Of a DNA stretch of 64,000 nt, positions 41,417 to 50,900 are shown one piece after another. The DNA lies in NCBI GenBank assembly GCA_040218145.1, contig JAVJQK010000101.1, positions 99,662 to 163,661 on the forward strand, read 5' to 3'. Within the stretch, counting starts at the first letter, position 1, and each line of letters opens with the position of its first letter. Source of the DNA: Sandaracinaceae bacterium. GTDB lineage: Bacteria > Myxococcota_A > Polyangia > Polyangiales > Sandaracinaceae. Made by a program: the position numbers and the translations under genes. The notes under the pieces were generated by a model that worked only from the letters and a program-made list of their open reading frames with translations, searched no databases and had not been told where the DNA came from.

Positions 41417-42220
41417 ATGGAAGATCCCAGCATTCTCCAGTTCTTTCGGCCCCAGGGGCTCTTCCCCGCCGTGGTCGTGCTCGGCGTCGCGTGGTTCCTG
41501 GCGCGCCTGACCGAGGGCGCGTTCGAGCGGGCGGGCACGCGCTTCACCGAGTACCGCCTCACCCTGAACCAGACCAAGGCCATCATCCGCCTGGTGCTCT
41601 GGCTCGGGGGCATGGCGGCGGCCATCTCGCTCGTCTTCCAGCTCTCGGACGAAGCGCTCCTCGCCCTCGGCGGCACGCTCGCGGTGGCCATCGGCATCGC
41701 GCTCCGCGATCTGGTCGCGTCGATCATCGCCGGCGTCACCATCCTCATCGACAAGCCCTTTCAGGTCGGCGATCGCATCAGCTACGGCGGCGTCTACGGC
41801 GAGGTCGTGGAGATCGGCCTGCGCGCGGTGCGGCTCGTCACCCTGGACGACAACCTGGTCACGATCCCGAACAACAAGTTCCTCACCGACATCGTCGCGA
41901 GCGGCAACGCGGGCGAGCTCGACATGCTGGTGCAGATGGACTTCTTCATCGGCATCGAGCAGTCGATCCCGCTCGCGAAAGCCATCGTGGCCGAGGCGCT
42001 CGCGTCGAGCCGCTTCACGTACCTGAAGAAGCCGTGGAACATCGTCATCAGCGAGGTGCAGCAGAACGACTTCGTGGCGGTGCGTCTGCGCGCGAAGGTC
42101 TACGTGCTCGACATCCGCTACGAGAAGGCCCTCGAGACCGACGTGACCGAGCGCGTGCTGACCGCCTTCCGCGAGCAAGGCGTCGGCGCGCCGGCCATCC
42201 TGCACCGCGCCGTGGCCTGA
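41417..42220 (+). CDS. MscS-family mechanosensitive channel
   Basis: This is a 267-residue protein with three membrane segments. The pore helix and beta domain are typical of MscS: LALGGTLAVAIGIALRDLVASIIAGVTILIDKPFQVGDRISYGGVYGEVVEIGLRAVRLVTLDDNLVTIPNNKFL. It opens under membrane tension to release solutes. It begins 8 bases after the ATPase gene stops, with GAGGGAG overlapping that stop codon, so the two are co-expressed and likely form one complex. It lacks any extra sensor domain of its own, which fits the idea that the upstream protein supplies one. Confidence 0.94.
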   Translation: MEDPSILQFFRPQGLFPAVVVLGVAWFLARLTEGAFERAGTRFTEYRLTLNQTKAIIRLVLWLGGMAAAISLVFQLSDEALLALGGTLAVAIGIALRDLVASIIAGVTILIDKPFQVGDRISYGGVYGEVVEIGLRAVRLVTLDDNLVTIPNNKFLTDIVASGNAGELDMLVQMDFFIGIEQSIPLAKAIVAEALASSRFTYLKKPWNIVISEVQQNDFVAVRLRAKVYVLDIRYEKALETDVTERVLTAFREQGVGAPAILHRAVA

Positions 42221-42223
42221 GCC

Positions 42224-43711
42224 GTGACGTACGCGAAGAGCGCCTGGCTCTTCGGCCGCGGGCTGGGGCTCGTCTTCCTGGTCGCGTTCGTCTCGTGGCA
42301 CGCGCAGCAGGCCGGGTTGATCGGGGAGCGCGGGATCACGCCCGCGACCGAGCTGATGGGCGCCCTCGAAGCGCGGGGGATGGGCTACCTGGACGTGCCC
42401 ACCTTCGCGTGGCTCTTCGGCGCGAGCGACGGCGCTCTCCACGCCATCTGCGTCCTCGGGGAGCTGGCCTCGGTCGCGCTGCTCGTCGGCGCGCTGCCCG
42501 GGCCGATGGCGCTGCTCGCCACCCTGCTCTACCTCTCGCTCCGCGTCATCGGCGGACCGTTCATGGCGTTCCAGTGGGACATCCTGCTGGTCGAGACGGG
42601 CTGGGTCGCGGCGCTCTTCCTGCCGTGGCGAGCGTTCGACGGGCCGAAGGCGCTGACCGAGCCGCCGCCCCTAGCGCGCTGGGCGCTCTACGCGCTCGCC
42701 TTCCGACTGATGTTCCTGAGCGGCGCGGTGAAGCTGATGAGCGGCGACCCCGCGTGGAGCGACCTGCGCGCGCTCGACTACCACTACTGGACCCAGCCGC
42801 TCCCGGGGCCGCTCTCGTGGTTCGTCCACCAGCTCCCGAGCTGGGTGCACGAGGCGAGCGTGCTGACGACCTTCCTGGTGGAGCTAGTCTTGCCATGGCT
42901 CATCGTCGCCGCGGGGCTCGAGCGCGTCATCGATCGGCTCGTGAAGCGGCGTGTCTCGGAGGTGCGTCGGCGTGTTCAGACCTGGCTGCTCCGCGCGCCC
43001 GGCCTGGGCTTCATCGCGCTGATGATCCTCATCGCGCTGACCGGCCACTACGGCTTCTTCAACCTGCTGACGATCGTCATCGCCCTGCCGCTGCTCGACG
43101 ACGCCCTGCTCGAGCGCGTGCCGGTCTCCGGAGACGCGCGGCGTGCGCGCCTCGAGCGCTGGATCCCCGACGCGCTCGCGACGATCCCGCTCACGCTCGG
43201 CGCGCTCGCGCTCCTCGTGGGCCTCGGCGCGCCGCTGCCCGAGTGGTCCCACGGTGCCCTCGCGAAGGCGCGCCGCTTTCACCTCACGAGCACCTACGGG
43301 CTCTTCGCCGTCATGACGACCACGCGCCGGGAGATCGAGCTCGAGGGCAGCCTCGACGGTGAGACCTGGCGCGCCTACCGCTTCGCCCACAAGCCCGGCG
43401 ACCCGCGCGCCCTCCCGGGCTGGAGCGCCCCGCACATGCCGCGACTCGACTGGCAGATGTGGTTCGCCGCGCTGGGCGAGCACCGCGACAGCCCGTGGCT
43501 ACGGCGCCTGATGAATCGCCTGCTCGAGGCCGAGCCGACCGTGCTCGCCCTCTTCGCCGAGGATCCCTTCGACGGCCAGGCGCCGCGCTACGTGCGCGCT
43601 CGCGTCTCCGCGTACCGCTTCGGCGACTGGGACCTTCTGATGGAGACTGGCCAGTGGTGGGAGGTCGAGCCCCTCGGCCCCTACGCCCCTACGCTCACGC
43701 GCCCCCGATGA
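42224..43711 (+). CDS. Lipase maturation factor-like membrane protein
   Basis: This is a 495-residue protein with about eight membrane segments. It follows the LMF family plan: LFGRGLGLVFLVAFVSWHAQQAGLIGERGITPA at the start, then PFMAFQWDILLVETGWVAALFLPW, FRLMFLSGAVKLMSGDPAWSDLRALDYHYWTQPLPGPLSWF, and a C-terminal soluble part with REIELEGSLDGETWRAYRFAHKPG and PRLDWQMWFAAL. In animals LMF1 matures lipases in the ER; the bacterial role is not established. The GTG start lies 3 bases after the MscS stop, so it is the third gene of the operon. Confidence 0.9.
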   Translation: MTYAKSAWLFGRGLGLVFLVAFVSWHAQQAGLIGERGITPATELMGALEARGMGYLDVPTFAWLFGASDGALHAICVLGELASVALLVGALPGPMALLATLLYLSLRVIGGPFMAFQWDILLVETGWVAALFLPWRAFDGPKALTEPPPLARWALYALAFRLMFLSGAVKLMSGDPAWSDLRALDYHYWTQPLPGPLSWFVHQLPSWVHEASVLTTFLVELVLPWLIVAAGLERVIDRLVKRRVSEVRRRVQTWLLRAPGLGFIALMILIALTGHYGFFNLLTIVIALPLLDDALLERVPVSGDARRARLERWIPDALATIPLTLGALALLVGLGAPLPEWSHGALAKARRFHLTSTYGLFAVMTTTRREIELEGSLDGETWRAYRFAHKPGDPRALPGWSAPHMPRLDWQMWFAALGEHRDSPWLRRLMNRLLEAEPTVLALFAEDPFDGQAPRYVRARVSAYRFGDWDLLMETGQWWEVEPLGPYAPTLTRPR

Positions 43712-43716
43712 GAGCG

Positions 43717-44112
43717 TCAGCGCTTCTCGACGCGCGGATCGTCCTCGAGCATCTCGACGAGCGCCTCGCGGACGAACGCGCGCTCGAAGCTCTGCACGAC
43801 GAGCATGCGTTCGACGTCGAGGATGTCCTCGGGTCTGAAGAACAACATCTCCAGCTCGCGCCTCAGCGTCTCGACGACCGCGGGGACGCTGTCGTCGGTC
43901 ATCGCCCCATCAGCCGTTGCCAGAGCGCGAGTGACTCCGCCGACCGCGGCGTAGCGCTCCGGATCGCCTCCGCGTCCGGTCGGGTGACGCACGATCGAGT
44001 CGGTGAGCGCGCAGAGCTCCATGAAGCGCGCCAGCCGCTCGCTCGGCGTCATCGCGCGATAGCGCTCCGTGTCGTCCTCCGCCGAGAGGGCTAGCCGCCT
44101 GGGATCGAGCAC
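43717..44112 (-). CDS. Conserved hypothetical protein
   Basis: This is a 131-residue soluble helical protein with the stretch MTPSERLARFMELCALTDSIV, followed by helices ending in LEMLFFRPEDILDVERMLVVQSFERAFVREALVEMLED. The repeated short helices and the first motif recall small nucleotidyltransferase-associated or UPF0331-like proteins common next to each other in genomes, but I cannot place it. The GTG at 44112 is chosen because TATGAT, the best -10 box in the window, ends 6 bases before it. Confidence 0.75.
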   Translation of the reverse strand: MLDPRRLALSAEDDTERYRAMTPSERLARFMELCALTDSIVRHPTGRGGDPERYAAVGGVTRALATADGAMTDDSVPAVVETLRRELEMLFFRPEDILDVERMLVVQSFERAFVREALVEMLEDDPRVEKR

Positions 44113-44118
44113 GGGGGG

Positions 44119-44124
44119 ATCATA
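44119..44124 (-). promoter_or_regulatory. -10 box of a leaderless promoter
   Basis: TATGAT on the minus strand is one base from the consensus TATAAT and ends 6 bases before the GTG at 44112. Confidence 0.7.
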
Positions 44125-44249
44125 GCGCCGAACGGTGCACGGCGACGGCCCGAGCGCGGCTCGGAGGGGTCGAAAAAAATGTCGTCGCGGCGCGAAGGAT
44201 CCGGCGCGCGCGGACATGCATCGACGGTGCAAGAGCCCTCGGAGTACCC

Positions 44250-46241
44250 ATGACGCACACCTGGATCCGGTCGATGTCCGCCTCGGCGGCCCTCGCGCTC
44301 GCGCTGAGCGCCTCCCCCGCCGTCGCGCAGTACGAGCGAACGTTCGAGGCAGGGAGCCTCATCATCCCCATGGACGTGTCCTACCAGGACACGGGCATGC
44401 TGCAGGCCTACGGGCTCGTGTTTCAGCTGCTCGCCCACGACATCACCGTCTACTGGGTGATCGACGACGAGAAGGTCTGGCACGATGCCCCCTGCGACAC
44501 GCCCGGCGACGAGTGCGCGTGGGACTGCGCCGAGGAGGGCTCGGGCGACAAGTGCCCCTTCCCCACCGCCAGCCCCGACTTCTACGTCGGCGCGACGGTC
44601 CTCTGGGACGGAGACGGCGCGATGCGCCCGGGCGACACGATCATGCGTCACGGCTACCGCGGCGGCCCGTTCGTCGTCGCGGCGGCCCAGGCGGAGGCGG
44701 CCCGCGCCATCGTCGACGCGTGGAACGACCAGGCGGCGTGGGAGGCGAACCCCTGGGCCCGCCGCACCGTGTTCGAGGTGGTGAGCGTGCACGAGGCGAG
44801 CGCCGCGTTCGGCGGCTTCGTGCGCCGCGAGATGATCGAGGCGCCGACCATCGCCGTCTTCTCGGACGGCAACGAGAACATCGCCACCGGCTACCTCCGC
44901 GCCGCGGGCATCCCGCAGTCGAACGGCCTCGAGTTCCCGGACGGGCGATGCGGCGACGGCGACTGCGGACCCGGTACCGACAACCCCGACATGCTCACCG
45001 TGCAGTCGGTCATGGGCGACATGGGCACCTGCGAGAGCCCCAACTTCGACCACCGCAACGGCGCCCTCTTCCGCGAGGACGGCACGCCGGCCTACTGCCA
45101 GATCATGAGCATGCACTGGGGCGTCAACGACCGGGAGCGCGTCGAGTGCGACGGCGGCAACTGCCCCAACACGCAGGCCGAGTGCGCGGGCGAGACCTTC
45201 ACCTTCCATGGCCACGAGGTCGTGGCCGAGGTGCGCGAGTTCCTGTCGTTCCCGACCCACTTCTTCGCCGAGTGTCAGGCCGTCAACGCCTACGAGAACA
45301 CGGTGCCCAACCCGGACTGGCCGTACCTCGACGACGAGGGCCGCAACGGACACTTCCTGACGACGACCGGGACGCCGCCGGACTGCCCCTGCGACGCCAC
45401 CGACGGGCACAGCTACGAGTGCGTGGAGGGGGGCTGTGGCGGCCGCGACTGCTGCCTGCCCTCGAACGACAAGGAGCGGGGCGCGGGCTTCATGATCGCC
45501 GACGCGCCCAACTCGGATCGCCTCCAGCTCCTCAACCCACAGGTCGCCTACAACCAGCTCGACGGCGCGTTCCGGACCGTCGGCGGCAGCGAGCCCGCGT
45601 TCAACCTCAGCTCGTTCCTCGGCACCCGTTACCACAACGACCACTCCGTCACCTTCATCACCGGCCCCGACGGCCCGGGCGATCAGGACGTGTGGATGAC
45701 GGGTTTCCTCGACGGCGACTGCGACATCATCGGCTACGACGAGTTCGCCGAGCCCGGCGAGTGCGCGCTCGGCAAGGTCAGCTACCTGGGCGGGCACAGC
45801 TACTCGACCGGCACGCCGATCAGCGGCAGCTGGAGCACGCAAGGCACGCGGCTCTTCCTCAACTCGCTCTTCGAGGCGGACTGCGTGACCGGCGGCCTCG
45901 CCATGGGCCCGAGGGACCGTGACGGCGACGGCGCGCACGACGGCGTCGACGCCTTCCCGGACGACCCCACTCGCTGCGGCGACACCGACATGGACGGCTG
46001 CGACGACTGCGCCCGCGGCCGCTTCGATCCCGCCAACGACTGCGAACCGATCGACACCGGCGCGGGCAGCCTCGACGCCGGCTCGACGTCGACGGACGGC
46101 GGGACGCGTGACCCCGGAAGCGAGACCGGCGGCTGCGGCTGTCGCGCGACCGGCGCCTCGAGCCGCGCCCCGCTGACCGCGCTCCTCGTCGGCCTCGGCC
46201 TGTTCTACCGACGGCGCCGAACGAGCACACCGTCCGCGTAG
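44250..46241 (+). CDS. Secreted surface protein with MYXO-CTERM sorting tail
   Basis: This is a 663-residue exported protein with a signal peptide (SMSASAALALALSASPAVAQ). The first 400 residues form a large domain with paired Cys (for example ECAWDCAEEGSGDKCPF, CDCTAT-like CPCDATDG and GGCGGRDCC). It begins YERTFEAGSLIIPMDVSYQDTGMLQAYGLVFQLL, a form I recognise only as recurring in myxobacterial surface proteins. Then come thrombospondin-type DRDGDGAHDGVDAFPDD repeats, a DAG/TDGG linker, and the MYXO-CTERM signal GGCGC + hydrophobic helix + RRRR. This tail directs the protein to the cell surface by a rhombosortase/Cys-processing route. GGAG lies 9 bases before the ATG. Confidence 0.9.
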   Translation: MTHTWIRSMSASAALALALSASPAVAQYERTFEAGSLIIPMDVSYQDTGMLQAYGLVFQLLAHDITVYWVIDDEKVWHDAPCDTPGDECAWDCAEEGSGDKCPFPTASPDFYVGATVLWDGDGAMRPGDTIMRHGYRGGPFVVAAAQAEAARAIVDAWNDQAAWEANPWARRTVFEVVSVHEASAAFGGFVRREMIEAPTIAVFSDGNENIATGYLRAAGIPQSNGLEFPDGRCGDGDCGPGTDNPDMLTVQSVMGDMGTCESPNFDHRNGALFREDGTPAYCQIMSMHWGVNDRERVECDGGNCPNTQAECAGETFTFHGHEVVAEVREFLSFPTHFFAECQAVNAYENTVPNPDWPYLDDEGRNGHFLTTTGTPPDCPCDATDGHSYECVEGGCGGRDCCLPSNDKERGAGFMIADAPNSDRLQLLNPQVAYNQLDGAFRTVGGSEPAFNLSSFLGTRYHNDHSVTFITGPDGPGDQDVWMTGFLDGDCDIIGYDEFAEPGECALGKVSYLGGHSYSTGTPISGSWSTQGTRLFLNSLFEADCVTGGLAMGPRDRDGDGAHDGVDAFPDDPTRCGDTDMDGCDDCARGRFDPANDCEPIDTGAGSLDAGSTSTDGGTRDPGSETGGCGCRATGASSRAPLTALLVGLGLFYRRRRTSTPSA

Positions 46242-46249
46242 AGGGAGTA

Positions 46250-46354
46250 GGGGACGGTGTTCGGTTGTTAAGTTGTGCTATGCAACTCTTGCGTATCCCC
46301 ATGTGTAGGTACGCAAAGTTTCCGACCAGAAGTTAACAACCGAACACCGTCCCC
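46250..46354. repeat. Palindromic repeat family, complete copy R4
   Basis: A 22-base perfect inverted repeat: the left arm (46250-46271) reads GGGGACGGTGTTCGG..., the right arm is at 46333-46354. The middle carries the conserved GTACGCAAAGTTT motif. It lies between two convergent genes (stops at 46241 and 46374). Just after it, CCCCATAGCTCAGT occurs twice in tandem (46351-46378). Confidence 0.88.
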
Positions 46355-46373
46355 ATAGCTCAGTCCCCATAGC

Positions 46374-47357
46374 TCAGTTCGGGGACTCGGCGTTCGCGCG
46401 CTGGAAGGCCCGGGTGGCGCGGGCGGAGAGCTCGGAGTCGGCCTCCTGCTCGCCGATCTGACGAAGGACCCGCACGGCCGAGTCGTGAACCCAGTACTCC
46501 AGCTGGTCGATCAACGCGGCCCTCTCGTCCCGCTCGCGGTCCCGAACGCGCGCCCATACGTCCTCGGGGCCCGCGACGCGAACGAGCGCCTCGAGCGCGG
46601 AGTGACGGACGCTCTCGCAAGGGTCGTCGAGCAGCTCCAGCAACGGCGCCAGCACCTGCTCCCCCCTGAAGTTGCCGAAGAGCCAGCAGACGCAGCCGCG
46701 CACTCGGTCATCCGAGTGGCGCGCGAAGGACAGGAGCTTCTTCGCTTCGAGGCGGTGAGCGACGCGCTCGAGAGGCAGGTCCAACGACCGCAGCGCCTCC
46801 AGCACGGAGGCCGCGTCGCTCGGGCCCGAGTGGGCTCGCTGAACCCCGAGGTTGAACGCCGCCCTGCATCGACGGAAGACGTCGGGGCTGCCGGACGGGA
46901 GGCACAGCTGGCAGACGCACTGGTACTTGTGATCGGAGTCCGGGGTCTCGACCCAGCCGACGTCCTGCCGGATGTCGCGGACCGCGACGATCTCCCGCGC
47001 AGCCACCCGGCGGCAGACGACGATCTCCTGCCCCCAGGGGGCGCCGCGAATGGTCGAGACCGCCTCCCCTGCGCGCCGGCGGTCCTTCTTCGGTCCGTAG
47101 CGCCCGACGAGGACCACTTCGTCGTCGGGAACGCGGAAGTGAACCGCGATCAATCGGCCCCTTTGCCCGCGGCGCAGCTCACGGACCCACTGATGCGTCG
47201 CCGCGAAGTCCTCGAGCACCGGCATCGCGAAGATGACCTCGGGCTCGTCGATGTCACCCGCGCCGCTCACGTCGAAGGAGCGAGGGTGTCCCCGAAGACC
47301 GGAGCGCTCGATGCGTCGCCGCAGGGACTCGGGCGCGAGATGTAGCAAGCGAACCAT
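46374..47357 (-). CDS. HEAT-repeat protein
   Basis: This is a 327-residue cytoplasmic protein. Residues 1-150 form an uncharacterised alpha/beta domain (VRLLHLAPESLRRRIERSGLRG...FAMPVLEDFAATHQWVRELRRGQRGRLIAVHFRVPDDEVVLVGRYG) with CVCQLC just after it, a possible metal pair. From about 190 on there are HEAT-type helical repeats (LSFARHSDDRVRGCVCWLFGNFRGEQVLAPLLELLDDPCESVRHSALEALVRVAG). The first domain pairs with HEAT repeats in several actinobacterial proteins of unknown role. TAGGAT ends 6 bases before the ATG at 47357, so the start is well supported. Confidence 0.85.
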   Translation of the reverse strand: MVRLLHLAPESLRRRIERSGLRGHPRSFDVSGAGDIDEPEVIFAMPVLEDFAATHQWVRELRRGQRGRLIAVHFRVPDDEVVLVGRYGPKKDRRRAGEAVSTIRGAPWGQEIVVCRRVAAREIVAVRDIRQDVGWVETPDSDHKYQCVCQLCLPSGSPDVFRRCRAAFNLGVQRAHSGPSDAASVLEALRSLDLPLERVAHRLEAKKLLSFARHSDDRVRGCVCWLFGNFRGEQVLAPLLELLDDPCESVRHSALEALVRVAGPEDVWARVRDRERDERAALIDQLEYWVHDSAVRVLRQIGEQEADSELSARATRAFQRANAESPN

Positions 47358-47363
47358 CGGGAA

Positions 47364-47369
47364 ATCCTA
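47364..47369 (-). promoter_or_regulatory. -10 box of a leaderless promoter
   Basis: TAGGAT on the minus strand ends 6 bases before the ATG at 47357. The rest of the 189-base divergent gap to 47546 holds the box for the next gene and nothing else I recognise. Confidence 0.65.
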
Positions 47370-47534
47370 GCAGCTGGCTTGCGGGAGTAGAGGCCGTCAC
47401 CCGGCCCCTCTGCACGGGCTACTGCACCGCATGAGCGTCACCTCCACCGAGCCGGTGGGCGGTCTGCTGCGGCTCGGCTCCTCGCCCTCCCCATGCGGGA
47501 CGACCTCACCCGCCGGCTCGCGTGATCACCCTGG

Positions 47535-47540
47535 TACCGT
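47535..47540 (+). promoter_or_regulatory. -10 box of a leaderless promoter
   Basis: TACCGT ends 6 bases before the GTG at 47547. Confidence 0.6.
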
Positions 47541-47546
47541 CTACGT

Positions 47547-47864
47547 GTGAGCATCCCCAAGACGGGCAGCCGTCGTGTGAAGGTCGATGGTGTCGAGTAC
47601 CTTTGGCGAGTGCGGAAGCAGCCGACGCACAGTCAGGCGCTCGCCGAGACCCGCATGACCCTCGCCGTACAGGCAGCGGCCGGACGATCCGTATTGGTCG
47701 TCGACCTCGGTGTCACTCGACCGGATAACTGGTTGCGGCCACACCAGACTCAGCTCAGGCCGCGTATGGTTCGAGAGATGATCCGGACAGCGCTCGAAGG
47801 CGGGTGGCTCCCGGAATCGGACACCGGATTCTCGCTTCGCTACCCGATCATCATGGATGTTTGA
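47547..47864 (+). CDS. Small conserved hypothetical protein
   Basis: This is a 105-residue soluble protein. It begins SIPKTGSRRVKVDGVEYLWRVRKQPT, then a strand pair (RMTLAVQAAAGRSVLVVDLGVTRPDNW) and a helical end (RMVREMIRTALEGGWLPES). Proteins with this GSRxIxVDGxxYxWRV opening occur widely in bacteria without a known function and resemble small beta-barrel partners. The GTG start is fixed by the box. Its stop overlaps an ATG of the giant gene's frame (47857), but the giant gene probably starts at 47986. Confidence 0.78.
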   Translation: MSIPKTGSRRVKVDGVEYLWRVRKQPTHSQALAETRMTLAVQAAAGRSVLVVDLGVTRPDNWLRPHQTQLRPRMVREMIRTALEGGWLPESDTGFSLRYPIIMDV

Positions 47865-47985
47865 GGCATGGAGCGGCGAGCGCGGCAACGAACCAGCTGA
47901 GTCGACTCCGTGGCAGGGGTCGCTCGACGCCTTCAGCGGAGTCAAACGGAATGGCGCGGCGCTCGGAGTCTGGGACACTCCCGCC

Positions 47986-50900
47986 GTGAACGGCTTCGCC
48001 ACGCTCCCCTTCGACGAGCAGCTGGCCCTGGTCGCCCGCGCAGCGCGGGAGCCGGGGGCGGCGGAGGCGTTGCTGCGCGAGGCGGGGGCGCTGCCGGACT
48101 CGGAGCCGTTGGCGCGCCTGGTGGACGCGCTCGCGGAGGCGGGGCGCGTGGACGAGGCGCTGCGGGCGACGCTGGCCGAGGTGCTCGAGCGGCTGCCGGA
48201 TCCGGCGCTGCAGCAGCTGCTCGAGGAGCCCGGCGCCGCGGCCGCGCCGCTGCTCGAGGGGCTCGCGTTCGACGCGCTCCGGACCTGGCCGATCACCCGA
48301 CCGAGCGCGCTCGCGTTCCTGGTCCGGTGGCTGCGCCGACGCGATCCGGCGGCGCACGCGCGGCTGATGGAGGAGGCGGAGGCGGCGACCGACGGGCCCC
48401 CGACGGAGGGGCGCTGGCTGCTCTTCGTGTCGGGCGCACGGCTGGCCGCGCTGAAGGAGGATCCCGGCTGGGGACCCCGCGTGGTCGAGACGGTGCGCCT
48501 CGCGGTGGACGCGCTCGCCCGCGCGCCGAAGTCGATCTCCCAGGCCAACGCCGAGACGCTGCTCGCGCGGCGCGTGTACGCGGACCCGGGGCACTTCCTC
48601 TTCGAGCTGCTCCAGAACGCCGACGACGCAGGCGCCACCGAGTGGTCGGCGCGGGTCGAGGCGGACCGGGCCGTCATCGCCAACGACGGCGCGCCGTTCT
48701 CGTTCCTCGATCTGGTCGGCGTGCTCTCGATCGGGCTGACGACGAAGGCGGCGCAGCAGATCGGCTTCTTCGGCGTCGGCTTCAAGAGCGTCTACGAGGT
48801 GTGCGAGCGCCCGCGCATCCACTCCGGGGCGTTCGACGTGGAGATCGCGCACGTCTCGATCCCGCGCGTGCTCGCCGCGCGGCCGACCGACATGGACGCG
48901 GGGAGCACGGCCCTCGTCCTGCCCTTCACGGCCGCGGTCGACGCGGGCGCGCTCTTCCGGCGCGCGCTCGCCATCCCGCCGGAGACGCTGCTGACCTTGC
49001 CGCACCTGGAGCGGATCGAGCTGACCGGCCCGGACGGCGCGCGCGTGCGGTGGCGCCAGCGCGTGGAGCGAGGCTTGACTGTCCTGTCCGACCGGGCGCT
49101 CACCGAAGGGACGCCTCGACGGTTCCGGATCACCGAGCGGCGCGTGTCCTTCGAGGGCGAGCGCGAGGAGGGCCGCGCCCGCGAGAGCCGCGTGCTCGTC
49201 GCGGTGTCGGTCGACGACGACGGCGCGCCGCGGCCGCTCTCGGGGCCGACGCTCTTCGCGTTCCTGCCCACGGCCGAGCGCACGGGCCTGCGGGTGCTCG
49301 TGCACGCGCGCTTCGACGTGACCGTGGACCGCGAGCGCGTCGAGCGAGGCTCGGCGTGGAACGACGCGCTCCTCGACGCGGCGGGCCACGCGATCGCCGA
49401 CGCCGCGCTCGAGCTGGTGTCGGACGGCCACGATCCGCTCGCGATCCTCTCCGCGCCGGACGACGCGGCGCCCGCGGTGGCCACGCTGATGGCCGCGACC
49501 CGGTTCCGTCTCCACGACGCGCCCTGCTTGCCCGCGGCGGACGGAAGCTGGATCTCCCCGACCCGCGCTCGGATCGTGGCGCCCTCGCTCGCGCGCGCGC
49601 TCGCCGCGCTGGATCTGGGCGACGACCCCGGCTCGCCCGCGCGCGCGCTCGCGCCGCTCGATCCCCGCGAGCTCGACGTGGCTCGCTGGCTCGGCGCGCG
49701 GCCCCTCTCGGACGCGGCGCTGGTGGAGCGCCTCGGCGCGCACCTCGAGGCCGGCGCCCCGCCGCCCGCCTGGCTCGCGGGGTCCGGTCGCGCGGCGATC
49801 CTCCAGGCACTGGCCGACGCGGCGGTGGACGACGCGGCGCTCCGCGCGCTGCCGCTCGTGCTCACCGCGGACGGGAAGCTGGTCCGCGCGGCCGACGCGC
49901 GGGTGGCCTCGACGGAGCTCGCCTCGCTCTACGCCGGGCTGGACGCGAACCGCCCGGTCGTGGCGCACGGCTCGGTGGACGCCTTGCCCGAGCGCCTGCG
50001 CGCGCGCCTCGCCATCGCCGCCTTCGATCCGGCGCGGCTCGTCGAAGACCTGCAAGAAGACATGCGATCGCAGCTGCTCGAGCGCGAGGCGCCGCTGCTC
50101 TCGGCGCTCGGCGCGCTGGAGACGACGGCGCTGGACAGGCTGCGCGACGTGCCGATCCTGCGCGACTCCACCGGCGCGCGACGTGCGTTGAAGGAAGGGC
50201 TGGTCGATCTCGCGCCGTGGCTCGACGCGCTCGCGCCGAGCCTCGCGCAGCTCGTGCCCGTGCTGGACCCGGAGCTGCGCCGAACACACCCGGCGCTCGT
50301 GGCCCGATGGGTCCCCGCGTTCGGGCTCGACGAGCTGGCCGACGCGCTCGACGCGGGGCTGCGCTTGAACCCGGAGCCGGCGCGCCAGCTCGCCTCCTTG
50401 CTCGACGCACGCGCGACGGAGCTGAGCCGCGGGCTCGCGCGCCGCCTCGCCGCACACCCGCTCTTCGACGACACGCACGGCGCGCTCCGCCCGCTACGGG
50501 GAGAGGGGCGCGCGCTCGTCGCCGACGACGCCTCGCTGCGAGAGGCCGTGCCCGCGTGGCCCTGGCTCGCCGATCCGGCGCGACCCTTCGTCGCGGCCGT
50601 GGAGCCGCCCCGCGTCGACGCCGCGTTCGTGGCCGGCGCGCTCGCGGGGGCGCTCACGCCGTCCGTCCCGCCCGACGCGCTGGCGCCGGTCTACGCCTGG
50701 CTCGCCGCCCGCGCCGACGCGCTCACCAACGCGCAGCTCGACGCGCTCGCGGTCGCGCCCGCCTTCCTGGATCGAGACGGCGTCGCTCGCCCCCTGAGCG
50801 CGCTCCGCCGCGGCGAGGCCAGCGACGCGGTCGACGCCTACTACGACGCCGCGGGCGGGCGCTGGATCGCGCACCCGGCCACGCTGCGCCTCGTCGACGC

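Noticed and set aside
47857..47985. Longer N-terminus for the giant protein from ATG 47857
   Set aside because: The extra 43 residues have no pattern, and the GTG at 47986 has a box at leaderless spacing. It remains possible because the ATG overlaps the upstream stop.
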